This document shows positions 9,666 through 17,373 of a stretch of DNA of 64,000 nt, in pieces. This DNA is from Verrucomicrobiota bacterium (GTDB taxonomy: Bacteria > Verrucomicrobiota > Verrucomicrobiia > Limisphaerales > JAFGQR01). How positions within the stretch are numbered: the stretch's first letter is position 1; each line of letters opens with the position of its first letter. The notes under the pieces were generated by a model. That model made no database searches. It was not told the origin of the DNA and saw only the letters and a list, made by a program, of their open reading frames with translations. The translations under genes were made by a program, and so were the position numbers. The stretch spans positions 57,177 to 121,176 of the forward strand of contig JAFGQR010000106.1 of assembly GCA_016935555.1 (NCBI GenBank). Reading direction: 5' to 3'.

Positions 9666-10718
9666 ATGGCTCGTCCTTTGCGGGTTGAATGGCCGCGCGC
9701 GTGGTTTCACGTGACCGGCCGCGGCGTTGACCGACGGGCAATCGTCACGGATGACCGTGACCGGCGGCGGTGGCTGGCATTGGTCCAGGAAACCGTGCCA
9801 ATGTTCGGGTGGGTCATCCATGGCTATGTGCTCATGGACAACCATTATCACCTGATCCTGCAGCTCGGTGCGGAGGCGAACCTGTCGCGGGGAATGCACT
9901 GGTTGCAGACCAGCTACAGCATGGGATTCAACCGGCGACATCATCGGGTGGGGCCATTATTTCAAGGGCGGTTTGGCGCAGAGCTCGTCGAGGCCGAAGT
10001 GTGGGGTCTGGAACTGAGCCGTTATGTGCATCTGAATCCGGTGCGGATAACCCGGTTGGAATTGGATAAGCGGGCACGGCAAGCGGATCGGCTGGGGGTG
10101 CGGGGCAAACCCGACGCGGCGCAGGTCCGCGAGCGGGTGCAGCCCCTACGGCACTACCGCTGGAGCTCGTATCGTGCCTATGCGGGGCTGGAACCCGCTC
10201 CGGCATGGCTGACGACGTCGGTGCTCTTGGATCGGTGTGGCAAGGGAGGAGTCCGGGCACGGCACATGGTGTATGCGCGCTATGTGGAAAGTGCAATCCG
10301 GCAAGGATTGGAGGAAAGCCCGTGGGATCACATGCAGGCGCGGATCATCTTGGGCGGAAAACAGTTTGTGGAGAAGGTGCGTCGCCTGATGGGAGGTTCG
10401 CCGCGCGAGCAGCCCCAACGTCGGGCATTAGTGAAGCGGCCGACGTGGAACCAGGTGGTGCGGGTCGTGGAACGCGTGCGTGGGGAAAGATGGGAAACGC
10501 TGCGGGAACGCCATGGCGATTGGGGACGGGAGCTGGCGCTGTATTTGGGGCGGCGGCACTGCGGATTGCCGTTGCGCGAGTTGGGGGTGGCGGTGGGCGG
10601 ATTGGATTACGCCGCGGTGAGCGTAGCCGTCAAGCGGTATGAGCGGCGTCTGGCCCGGGAGAAACCGCTGCGGAACGCCGTCGAAAGCGCGAGGCAAATG
10701 TTGAATGTTGAGACCTGA
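9666..10718 (+). CDS. REP-associated tyrosine (Y1, IS200-like) transposase
   Basis: Single-strand DNA transposase of the HUH/Y1 superfamily, 350 residues from MARPLRVEWPRAWFHV. The track's start at 9546 would run through the left inverted repeat, so I use ATG 9666. Visible motifs are the N-terminal FHVTGRGVDRR, the metal-binding HUH-type motif in LMDNHYHLILQ, then SRYVHLNPVRI and YRWSSYRAY, all typical of the REP-associated branch. The C-terminal third (GLPLRELGVAVGGLDYAAVS) looks like a DnaA C-terminal-type helix-turn-helix, which some family members carry. The expected catalytic Tyr is probably in the TSYSMGFNRRH segment. The reading frame is intact, so it may be active. Confidence 0.88.
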   Translation: MARPLRVEWPRAWFHVTGRGVDRRAIVTDDRDRRRWLALVQETVPMFGWVIHGYVLMDNHYHLILQLGAEANLSRGMHWLQTSYSMGFNRRHHRVGPLFQGRFGAELVEAEVWGLELSRYVHLNPVRITRLELDKRARQADRLGVRGKPDAAQVRERVQPLRHYRWSSYRAYAGLEPAPAWLTTSVLLDRCGKGGVRARHMVYARYVESAIRQGLEESPWDHMQARIILGGKQFVEKVRRLMGGSPREQPQRRALVKRPTWNQVVRVVERVRGERWETLRERHGDWGRELALYLGRRHCGLPLRELGVAVGGLDYAAVSVAVKRYERRLAREKPLRNAVESARQMLNVET

Positions 10719-10722
10719 CCCC
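10692..10722 (-). repeat. Right terminal inverted repeat of the Y1 element
   Basis: 31 bases, exact reverse complement of the left end. It encodes the last nine residues (RQMLNVET region) and the stop codon of the transposase, so end sequence and coding sequence are constrained together. Confidence 0.9.
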
Positions 10723-10966
10723 TTTTGCGCAGGGAGGTGCGAACCAAACCTCGATGCCGCTCGACGCCCCCAGGCCCCGCCAGGGTCCAGTGCTCGGTGC
10801 AACGCATGCCCTCAAGGGGAAGTCGCGGACGCGCTGGAACGCGTCCACCTGCGGTTCCAGGAAGCGTGAAGGGCTCCATCGCTGCGCATGCGGATCCCTT
10901 CCAAGCCAAGCGGCCGGGGGACCGTGGCGTCGCAACGGCATGAAGATAGCCGGGAGGCCTGCGCGA

Positions 10967-11443
10967 TCAGGAAGGGGCGGGCTCGGCGCCGTCGGTCTTG
11001 GAAGGGGCGGGCTCGGCGCCGTCGGTCTTGGAAGGGGCGGGGGCGGTTTCGGCGGCGGGCTTGTCGGCGGCGGGTTTGGCGGGGGCGGGCATGTCGATCC
11101 ACTCGAGGATGGCCATGGAGGCGGCGTCGCCGATGCGCGGGTGAAGGCGGACGATGCGGGTGTAGCCGCCGTCGCGGTCTTTGAAGAAGGGGGCGATGTC
11201 CTTGAAGAGGACGCGGCAGGCGTCCTCCTGGTGGAGGCGGGCGGCGGCGAGGCGGCGATGGTGAAGGGAGCCGAGTTTGCCGAGGGTGACCATTTTTTCG
11301 GCGACGGAGCGGGCGGCTTTGGCTTTGGCGAGGGTGGTGGTGACGCGGCGCTGTTTGATAAGGCTGCAGACGAGGTTGGCGAGCATGGCGTTGCGATGCT
11401 CCGAGGTGCGCCCCAGTTTGGCGGTTCGTTTGCGGTGTCGCAT
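10967..11443 (-). CDS. rplQ: 50S ribosomal protein L17
   Basis: Large-subunit protein, last gene of the supercluster, 4 bases after rpoA. Typical N-terminus MRHRKRTAKLGRTSEHRNAM and core TTLAKAKAARSVAEKMVTLGK. At 158 residues it is about 30-40 longer than the usual bacterial L17. The excess is an Ala/Pro-rich tail containing two copies of EPAPSKTDGA encoded by exact 30-bp repeats. No convincing rho-independent terminator follows. Confidence 0.97.
   Translation of the reverse strand: MRHRKRTAKLGRTSEHRNAMLANLVCSLIKQRRVTTTLAKAKAARSVAEKMVTLGKLGSLHHRRLAAARLHQEDACRVLFKDIAPFFKDRDGGYTRIVRLHPRIGDAASMAILEWIDMPAPAKPAADKPAAETAPAPSKTDGAEPAPSKTDGAEPAPS
10970..11029. repeat. Two 30-bp tandem repeats in the rplQ 3' end
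   Basis: Exact copies at 10970-10999 and 11000-11029, with a partial third copy of about 16 bases after them. Being a multiple of three, they add decapeptide units to the L17 tail without breaking the frame. Confidence 0.9.
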
Positions 11444-11447
11444 AGGG

Positions 11448-12467
11448 CTAGAGCGTGAGTTTATTGAGGTCGTCCTTGGGGCTTTCCAGGAGGGTGGTGT
11501 CGAGGTTCATGCCGAGGGACAGGCCGAGGGTGGCGAGCTTGTCTTTGATTTCGTTGAGGGATTTCTTGCCGAAGTTGCGGTATTTGAGCATTTCCTGCTC
11601 GGTCTTCATGGCAAGCTGGCCGACGGTGGTGATATTGGCGTTGTTGAGGCAATTGGCGGCGCGGACGCTCAGCTCGATTTCGTTGACGCTCATGTTGAGG
11701 ATCTTCTTGAGCTGGGCTTTCTCGTCATCCTCCTTGGTGACGACCTCCTCGAACTCCACGGCGTTTTTGTCGTAGCCGACGAACACGTCGAGGTGATGCT
11801 GGAGGATGGCGGAGGCTTGGGTGAGGGCGTCATCGGGGGTGATGCGGCCGTCGGTCCAGATTTCAAGGATCAGGCGGTCGTAGTCGGTGCGCTGGCCGAC
11901 GCGGGCGTCCTCGACGGCATAGCGGACGCGGGTGACGGGGGAGAAGAGGGAATCGATGGCGATGACGCCGATGGGCTGGTCGGGTTTTTTGTTTTCGTCG
12001 CCCGGGCAGAAGCCGCGTCCGATTTTGACTTCGAGTTCCATCTCGAATTTCTTTTTCTTGTCGAGGGTGCAGATGAGCTGGCCGGGGTTGACGAGGTCGA
12101 TGTTCTGGTTGAGCTGGATATCGCCGGCGACGACGGAGCCGTCCTTGTGGACGGCGAGGAGGAGCATTTGGGGGTCGCGGGAGTGGGCTTTGAACTTGAC
12201 CTGTTTAAGGTTCAGGACGATGTCGGTGACGTCTTCGACGACGCCTTCGACGGTGGTGAACTCGTGCATGGCGCCGTCGATCTTGACGGAGGTGATGGCG
12301 GCGCCCTCGAGGGAGGAGAGCAGCACACGCCGGAGGGAGTTGCCGATGGTGTGGCCGTAGCCGGTTTCAAACGGTTCGGCGACGAACTTGGCGTAAGTCT
12401 CGGTGGCGGTCGACTCTTCCTTGGTCAACCGTTTGGGCATTTCGAAGCGTCCTAGGCGTACTGGCAT
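11448..12467 (-). CDS. rpoA: DNA-directed RNA polymerase subunit alpha
   Basis: Alpha subunit, 339 residues, normal length. The N-terminal dimerisation domain shows GYGHTIGNSLRRVLLSSLEG; the C-terminal domain shows ELSVRAANCLNNANI and EMLKYRNFGKKSLNEIKDKL, the part that contacts UP elements and activators. The start MPVRLGRFEMPKRL is preferred because the pre-MPKR residues resemble the N-terminus I recall for related phyla. It sits between rpsD (105-base gap with a stem-loop) and rplQ (4 bases). Confidence 0.97.
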   Translation of the reverse strand: MPVRLGRFEMPKRLTKEESTATETYAKFVAEPFETGYGHTIGNSLRRVLLSSLEGAAITSVKIDGAMHEFTTVEGVVEDVTDIVLNLKQVKFKAHSRDPQMLLLAVHKDGSVVAGDIQLNQNIDLVNPGQLICTLDKKKKFEMELEVKIGRGFCPGDENKKPDQPIGVIAIDSLFSPVTRVRYAVEDARVGQRTDYDRLILEIWTDGRITPDDALTQASAILQHHLDVFVGYDKNAVEFEEVVTKEDDEKAQLKKILNMSVNEIELSVRAANCLNNANITTVGQLAMKTEQEMLKYRNFGKKSLNEIKDKLATLGLSLGMNLDTTLLESPKDDLNKLTL

Positions 12468-12543
12468 ATGGTTGTGGGGTGCAATTGTAATCTGACCGGC
12501 CCGGAGGTTATTCCCGCCAATCCGGGGGTCCGTATAATTGCGT

Positions 12544-12567
12544 GGCCGGCCTCACTCGAAGCCGGCC
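12544..12567 (-). promoter_or_regulatory. Stem-loop in the rpsD-rpoA gap
   Basis: Perfect 7-bp arms GGCCGGC / GCCGGCC with a 10-base loop, just after the rpsD stop on the transcribed strand. No U-run follows, so a simple terminator is unlikely; an RNA-processing or attenuation site is possible. S4 is the known autoregulator of the alpha operon in E. coli, which makes this 105-base gap a plausible control point, but I see no pseudoknot with confidence. Confidence 0.4.
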
Positions 12568-12572
12568 GTCAG

Positions 12573-13181
12573 TTAGCGGGAATAAAATTCGACGACAGCC
12601 TGTTCGTTGGCGATGGGTTGGATCTCATCGCGGGTTGGGATGCGCATGACGACGCCTTTGAGTTCTTCCTTGTTGAGGGAGAGCCAGGCGGGAACGACGC
12701 GGTTGGTGGACATTTCGAGGTTTTTGGCCGCCAGCTGGCGCGTCACGTTGGAATCGCGGATCTGGACGACATCGTTCACCTTCAATCCGCAGGAGGGAAT
12801 ATTGACCTTGCGCCCGTTGACCTTGATGTGGCCGTGGGCGACCATCTGGCGCGCCGACGCCCGGCTGGTTCCGAAGCCCAGCTGGTACACGACGTTGTCC
12901 AGCCGGGTTTCGAGAATTTGGAGCATCTGCTCGCCGGTGACGCCGCGGCGTCTGAGGGCTTGCTGGTAGACGCGGCGGAACTGCCGCTCCATGAGTCCGT
13001 AGTAATACCGCAGCTTCTGCTTCTCGATCAGCCCCAGGGCATATTCGGTCGCCTTCCGCCGCGATTTCGGTCCATGGACGCCGGGGCCGTAGTCCCGGCG
13101 TTCAAAGTATTTCGAGGTGCCGTAGATCTGGACGCCGAAGCGCCGACTCATGCGAACACGGGGACCAGTATAACGAGCCAT
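12573..13181 (-). CDS. rpsD: 30S ribosomal protein S4
   Basis: Primary 16S rRNA-binding protein, 202 residues, usual length. MARYTGPRVRMSRRFG at the N-terminus and the S4 RNA-binding domain from ETRLDNVVYQLGFGTSRASA onward (about residues 90-150). The N-terminal zinc-binding Cys set of some S4 proteins is absent. It lies 51 bases after rpsK, a larger gap than most in this cluster. Confidence 0.97.
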   Translation of the reverse strand: MARYTGPRVRMSRRFGVQIYGTSKYFERRDYGPGVHGPKSRRKATEYALGLIEKQKLRYYYGLMERQFRRVYQQALRRRGVTGEQMLQILETRLDNVVYQLGFGTSRASARQMVAHGHIKVNGRKVNIPSCGLKVNDVVQIRDSNVTRQLAAKNLEMSTNRVVPAWLSLNKEELKGVVMRIPTRDEIQPIANEQAVVEFYSR

Positions 13182-13232
13182 GCTTGAGTTGAGCGTTGTA
13201 GGTTGTGTCGGAAATATCGGAAACCCGGCTGT

Positions 13233-13946
13233 CTACACGCGGCGTTTCTTGCGGGGGCGGCACCCATTGTGGGGCACGGGGGTGACGTCCTTGATGACGC
13301 TGATGTCCAGGCCGATTGCCTGAAGCGCGCGGATGGCCGACTCGCGCCCGGAGCCGGGGCCCTTGACGCGGACTTCGACTTCTCTCATGCCATGGGACAT
13401 GGCTTGGCGGGCGGCGTCCTGGGCGACCTGTTGGGCGGCAAACGCGGTGCTTTTGCGGGAGCCTTTAAAGCCCACCTTGCCGGCGGTGGACCAGCCGATG
13501 ACGTTGCCTTGGGCATCGGTGATGGTGACGAGCGTGTTGTTGAACGTGGCGAGGATGTTGGCCACGCCGGCGGAGATGTTCTTGGCGTGCTTGGCCTTGA
13601 CGATCTTTTTGCCGGCCATCTCGTCGGCCAGCAGGTCGGCCGCCGTCAGCGCCGCGCCTGCAGCCGGCGCCGCCGCCGCCTCCCCGGCCTTGGGCGACTC
13701 GGCCTTCGGCGTGTCGCCCTTGGATGCGTCGGCTTTCGGGGTTGCGGCTTTCGCGGCATCGCCTTTGTGAGCCCCCTTGCGGCCGGCGCCGCCCTTCGCC
13801 GGTTTGGCGGGGGCGGTTTTGGGGGCGCTTTCTCCGGAAGCGGGATGGGCCGCCTTGGCGGGGGCTGCCGGGGGTCCGGCGGGCGCGGGCGGCGCGGGTG
13901 GTGCGGCTTCGGGACGGTTTGGTTGGGGATTGGACGGTTCAGCCAT
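13233..13946 (-). CDS. rpsK: 30S ribosomal protein S11 with long N-terminal extension
   Basis: Platform protein of the small subunit. The last ~125 residues are canonical S11 ([53 protein letters not shown]). In front lie about 110 residues that normal S11 (about 129 residues) lacks, rich in Ala, Pro and Lys with degenerate [12 protein letters not shown]-like units and no hydrophobic core. The extension starts at a good ATG 9 bases after rpsM. An internal start near [14 protein letters not shown] (about residue 110) would give a normal-length protein, so the extension might not always be made; the continuous reading frame argues that it is. Confidence 0.93.
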   Translation of the reverse strand: MAEPSNPQPNRPEAAPPAPPAPAGPPAAPAKAAHPASGESAPKTAPAKPAKGGAGRKGAHKGDAAKAATPKADASKGDTPKAESPKAGEAAAAPAAGAALTAADLLADEMAGKKIVKAKHAKNISAGVANILATFNNTLVTITDAQGNVIGWSTAGKVGFKGSRKSTAFAAQQVAQDAARQAMSHGMREVEVRVKGPGSGRESAIRALQAIGLDISVIKDVTPVPHNGCRPRKKRRV

Positions 13947-13955
13947 GGTCAGGAA

Positions 13956-14351
13956 TCAGTGGATACCGGTCTTGGCATTGGGATTACGCTGGACGCCGAC
14001 GGTCTTGCGGGGGCCTTTGCGGGTGCGGGCGTTGGTGGAGGTGCGCTGGCCCCGGACGGGCAGGCCGCGGAGGTGCCGGATGCCGCGGTAGCATTTGATG
14101 GCCTGGAGTCGCTTGAGGTTGAGTCCCAGTTCGCGGCGCAGGTCGCCTTCGATCACATACTTGCCGTCCTGGATGGCGTGTGTGATTTGGGAGATTTGCT
14201 GTTCGGTGAGGTCTTTGGCCCGGAGGGCGGGGTTGATGGCTGCCTTGGCGAGGATATCGACGGCATTGGAGGGGCCGATGCCGTAGATGTAGCGCAAGGC
14301 GACGTCGATGCGTTTGCCGCCGGGGATTTCGATGCCGATGAGACGCGCCAT
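13956..14351 (-). CDS. rpsM: 30S ribosomal protein S13
   Basis: Head protein of the small subunit that contacts 16S rRNA, the P-site tRNA and the large subunit. [20 protein letters not shown], the helix-two-turn-helix region and the basic end [18 protein letters not shown] are typical. 131 residues, slightly over the usual 118-125. It starts 5 bases after rpmJ. Confidence 0.97.
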   Translation of the reverse strand: MARLIGIEIPGGKRIDVALRYIYGIGPSNAVDILAKAAINPALRAKDLTEQQISQITHAIQDGKYVIEGDLRRELGLNLKRLQAIKCYRGIRHLRGLPVRGQRTSTNARTRKGPRKTVGVQRNPNAKTGIH

Positions 14352-14356
14352 ATGGT

Positions 14357-14470
14357 TTAGCCTTGACGTTGTTTATGCCGGGGGTTGGTGCAAATGACCC
14401 GGATGACACCTTTGCGGCGAACGATTTTGCAGTTCTCGCAAAGTCTTCTGACTGATGTGCGAACTTTCAT
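14357..14470 (-). CDS. rpmJ: 50S ribosomal protein L36
   Basis: 37-residue protein too short for the ORF track. Translation of the minus strand gives [20 protein letters not shown] followed by [17 protein letters not shown] and a TAA stop. It keeps the CxxC...C...H zinc-ribbon ligands (CENC, C at ICTN, H at PRH), so this is the zinc-binding form. It lies 7 bases after infA and 5 before rpsM. Confidence 0.96.
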   Translation of the reverse strand: MKVRTSVRRLCENCKIVRRKGVIRVICTNPRHKQRQG

Positions 14471-14477
14471 ATCCAGC

Positions 14478-14693
14478 TCAGGTTTTCGGGCCGAGAATCC
14501 GGCCTTTGGACATGTCGAAAGGCGACATTCCCAGTTTCACCCGGGACCCGACTTCGGGGGTGGCGCCGGTGCGCTTCGAGCGGCCCGTGAGAAATGCCAG
14601 GACGCGGTGCCCATTGGCAAGTTCCACCCAGCAAGTGCCGTTGGCGCAGTTGCTCACGACGATTCCTTCAACTTGGAAAGCATCGCGGTGCAA
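14478..14693 (-). CDS. infA: Translation initiation factor IF-1
   Basis: A-site-binding initiation factor with an OB fold, 71 residues, normal length. [21 protein letters not shown] and [11 protein letters not shown] match the family; the usual basic KMRKNFIRI loop is replaced by [12 protein letters not shown], so it is somewhat divergent. The ATG start lies inside the 3' end of map, giving a 40-base overlap in another frame, which suggests translational coupling. An alternative internal start is not obvious. Confidence 0.9.
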   Translation of the reverse strand: MHRDAFQVEGIVVSNCANGTCWVELANGHRVLAFLTGRSKRTGATPEVGSRVKLGMSPFDMSKGRILGPKT

Positions 14694-15439
14694 GTCAGGA
14701 TCTCCGGTTCGGATTCGGTGACGAGAACCGTGTGTTCAAAATGAGCGGCCAGTTGAGCATCTTTGGTGACGACTGTCCAGCCGTCTTTGAGGATTTTTAC
14801 CTCGGGAGACCCGGCGACGACCATGGGCTCGATGGCGAGGGTCATGCCTGGACGCAGTTTGGGGCTGGAGGTGCCGTCGACGAAGTTGGGCACTTGGGGT
14901 TCCTCGTGCATGGAGCGGCCGACGCCATGCCCGACGAACTCGCGCACGACATGGTAGCCATTGGTTTCGACGAAGCGCTCGATGGTGCGGGAGATGTCCG
15001 CCACCCGGTTGCCGGGAACGGCTTGGGCGATGCCTTCGTAGAGGGCCTGCTCGGTGATGTCCATCAGGCGTTGTGCTTCCACGCTGCAGCCGCCCACGGC
15101 GACGGTCCGGGCGTTGTCGCCGATGAAGCCGTTGTGGATCACGCCGACATCGAGGCTGACAAGGTCGCCAAACTCGAGCCGCCGGTCGGAGGCGATGCCA
15201 TGGACCACCTCCTCGTTCACCGAGATGCACAGGTGGCTCGGAAACTTCCGATAGCCGAAAAAGGCGCTTCGGGCGCCGTAATGCTTCATCCGCGCCGCGG
15301 CGTGCGCCTCCACGTCGCGCGTGGTGCGTCCGGGCTGGATGAACTCGCAGGCTTCATCCAGCACGGCGCGCGCGATGGCGCATGCCGGCCGCATGGCTTC
15401 GAGATCGCGTTCGCTCTTCAGGATGATCATCGGTGGCAT
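14654..15439 (-). CDS. map: Methionine aminopeptidase, type I
   Basis: Cytoplasmic dimetal enzyme that removes the initiator Met from nascent proteins; 261 residues, typical. Metal-ligand and catalytic motifs are all visible: VVHGIAS (His), SLDVGVIHNGFIGDNA (two Asp), VGHGVGRSMHEEP (His), LAIEPMV (Glu) and AHFEHTVLV (Glu). Start could be MPPMIIL or the Met three codons on. It lies between secY (17 bases) and infA (40-base overlap), where adk is absent. Confidence 0.97.
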   Translation of the reverse strand: MPPMIILKSERDLEAMRPACAIARAVLDEACEFIQPGRTTRDVEAHAAARMKHYGARSAFFGYRKFPSHLCISVNEEVVHGIASDRRLEFGDLVSLDVGVIHNGFIGDNARTVAVGGCSVEAQRLMDITEQALYEGIAQAVPGNRVADISRTIERFVETNGYHVVREFVGHGVGRSMHEEPQVPNFVDGTSSPKLRPGMTLAIEPMVVAGSPEVKILKDGWTVVTKDAQLAAHFEHTVLVTESEPEILTCTAMLSKLKESS

Positions 15440-15456
15440 AAGGGGTTCGAGGCCGG

Positions 15457-16851
15457 CTAGAACCGGCCGCGGATGCGTCCCTTTTTCAGGAAACCGTCGT
15501 AATGGCGCATCAACAGATGGGATTCCATCTGGCGCATGGTGTCAAGGACGACGCCGACGGTGATGAGGAGGCTGGTGCCGCCGAAGAAGGTGGCCAGGGC
15601 ATAGGGGACATTCATTTCGCGGTAGAGCAGCAAGGGGATGATGGCGAGGATGGTGAGGAACACCGCGCCGGCGAGGGTGATGCGGCTCATGGCGTTATGG
15701 AGGAAATTGCTGGTGGCGACGCCCGGGCGCACGCCGGGGATATAGCCGCCGTATTTTTTGAGGTCGTCGGCGATTTGGATTTCGTTGAACTGGGTGGCCA
15801 CCCAGAAATAGGAGAAGAAGAGGATCATGGCGCCGTAGACGACCATATAGAGCATGGCGCCCTCGATCAACGCGTTGGCCATGCGGCGCAGGAATTCGAT
15901 GTCATAGGCCGCCCCGAGGTATTGGAGGATTTTCTGGGGGAACATGAGGATGGCCTGGGCGAAGATGATGGGCATGACGCCGGCGTAGTTGACGCGCAGC
16001 GGCATGAAGGAGGTGCCGCCCGAGACGACTTTGCGGCCGACGGCCCGCTGGGCGTATTGGACGGGGACCTTGCGTTGGGCCTGGGTCATGGCGATGACGC
16101 CCGCCACGACGGCGCAGAGCAGCAGGATCATGGCGATGCCATGGAAGAGATTGAACCTGGCGTCCAGGCCGGAGCCGGGGCGGAACATGTCCACGAGGGC
16201 CTGCCAGGCTTGGGGGAGGCGGGCGAGGATGCCGATGGTAATGACGAGGGAGACGCCGTTGCCGATGCCGCGTTCGGAGATCTGTTCGCCCATCCACATC
16301 AGGAGCAGGGTGCCGGTGGTGAGAATAATCATCGTCTGAAACCGATACCACCACAGCCAGTCGTCGCTGTAGAGAATCAGCCGGCGCCCCTCGCCGAATC
16401 CCTGGAAGATGGCTTCGGGGTTTTCCCAGCCGATGGCCATGACGATGCCCTGGCCGATGCACAGGAGCACGGTCAGATAACGGCCGTATTGGATGATCTT
16501 CGCCCGCCCGTTTTCCTCGCGGGACAGCTTGCTGAGCTGGGGGACGACAGCGGTGAGCAGTTGGAGAATGATGGTGGCGCTGATGTAGGGCATGATGCCG
16601 AGCGAGCCGACGGCGCAGCGTTCCAGGGCGCCGCCGGTGAACATGCTGTACATGCCCAGCAACCCGCCTCCGCCCTCTTGCGAACCGAGGGTGCGGAAAT
16701 ACTCCGCAAGCGCGCCGCCGTCCAGCCCGGGAACGGGCACCATCGCCACCAGCCGGCACATGCCCAGCACGATCAGGGTGAAGATGATGCGCGATTTGAG
16801 CTCGGGGATTTTGAAGCAGTTGGCGAAGGTGTTGAAGACGTTGGCAAACAT
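15457..16851 (-). CDS. secY: Preprotein translocase channel subunit SecY
   Basis: Inner-membrane protein-conducting channel of the Sec system, 464 residues. About ten hydrophobic segments are visible, with typical stretches GIMPYISATIILQLL near the plug/second segment, VPVQYAQRAVGRK, and GGTSLLITVGVVLDTMRQ near the end. The large secretome in this window depends on this channel. It follows rplO by 22 bases, the usual spc-operon position. Confidence 0.97.
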   Translation of the reverse strand: MFANVFNTFANCFKIPELKSRIIFTLIVLGMCRLVAMVPVPGLDGGALAEYFRTLGSQEGGGGLLGMYSMFTGGALERCAVGSLGIMPYISATIILQLLTAVVPQLSKLSREENGRAKIIQYGRYLTVLLCIGQGIVMAIGWENPEAIFQGFGEGRRLILYSDDWLWWYRFQTMIILTTGTLLLMWMGEQISERGIGNGVSLVITIGILARLPQAWQALVDMFRPGSGLDARFNLFHGIAMILLLCAVVAGVIAMTQAQRKVPVQYAQRAVGRKVVSGGTSFMPLRVNYAGVMPIIFAQAILMFPQKILQYLGAAYDIEFLRRMANALIEGAMLYMVVYGAMILFFSYFWVATQFNEIQIADDLKKYGGYIPGVRPGVATSNFLHNAMSRITLAGAVFLTILAIIPLLLYREMNVPYALATFFGGTSLLITVGVVLDTMRQMESHLLMRHYDGFLKKGRIRGRF

Positions 16852-16873
16852 GGGTGGGAGAGGTTAACGCCGG

Positions 16874-17347
16874 TCAGGATTTCTGCGGGGGCGTCTTCGC
16901 TGCGGCAACGAGTTCGCACACGCCACCCTGCGCCTCGATCTTGGCCCTGGCGCTGGCGCTGAAGGCGTGGGCGCTGACCGTCAGCTTCCGGCTCAGGTCG
17001 CCGGCGCCGAGGATCTTGATGCCGTCGGCCCGTCCGCTGGCCAGGCCCGCCTCGCGCAGGGTTTGCTCTGTCACCCGGGTGCCGTTGTCGAACCGGTTCA
17101 ACGCCTCCAGGTTGACCGGGATGTAACGGGTGCCGTGCCGCACGTTGTTGAAGCCCCGTTTGGGGATGCGGCGGATGAGGGGCATCTGGCCGCCTTCGAA
17201 CCCGACGCGGATGGAGCTGCCGGAGCGGGCGGTTTGGCCTTTGCCGCCGCGTCCGCTGGTGCGTCCGTGGCCGCTGGATTCGCCCTGGCCGAGCCGTTTC
17301 CGGCGATGTTTGGCGCCGGGCCGAGGTTTAAGATCGTGCAAACGCAT
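16874..17347 (-). CDS. rplO: 50S ribosomal protein L15
   Basis: Large-subunit assembly protein. MRLHDLKPRPGAKHRRKRLG, the Gly-rich GHGRTSGRGGKGQTARSG and GFEGGQMPLIRRIPKRGF are canonical. 157 residues, about ten longer than usual. rpmD (L30), which normally sits between rpsE and rplO, is missing: only 26 bases separate the two genes. Confidence 0.97.
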   Translation of the reverse strand: MRLHDLKPRPGAKHRRKRLGQGESSGHGRTSGRGGKGQTARSGSSIRVGFEGGQMPLIRRIPKRGFNNVRHGTRYIPVNLEALNRFDNGTRVTEQTLREAGLASGRADGIKILGAGDLSRKLTVSAHAFSASARAKIEAQGGVCELVAAAKTPPQKS

Positions 17348-17373
17348 AAAAGGGGGTTCCTGAAGCCATCCCG

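Larger units (their letters stand above)
9601..10722 (+). mobile_element. Y1-transposase element with perfect 31-bp terminal inverted repeats
   Basis: The element begins GGGGTCAGGTCTCAACATTC and its first 31 bases (9601-9631) recur as an exact reverse complement at 10692-10722. Between them lies one gene, a Y1/REP-type transposase, whose last codons and stop lie inside the right repeat. No clear target-site duplication is seen; only TTT is shared on the two outer flanks. Y1 elements normally carry subterminal hairpins rather than long terminal inverted repeats, so this layout is notable. Confidence 0.8.

Noticed and set aside
17348-17373. Possible rpmD (L30) between rpsE and rplO
   Set aside because: Only 26 bases, too short for any gene; L30 is absent here.
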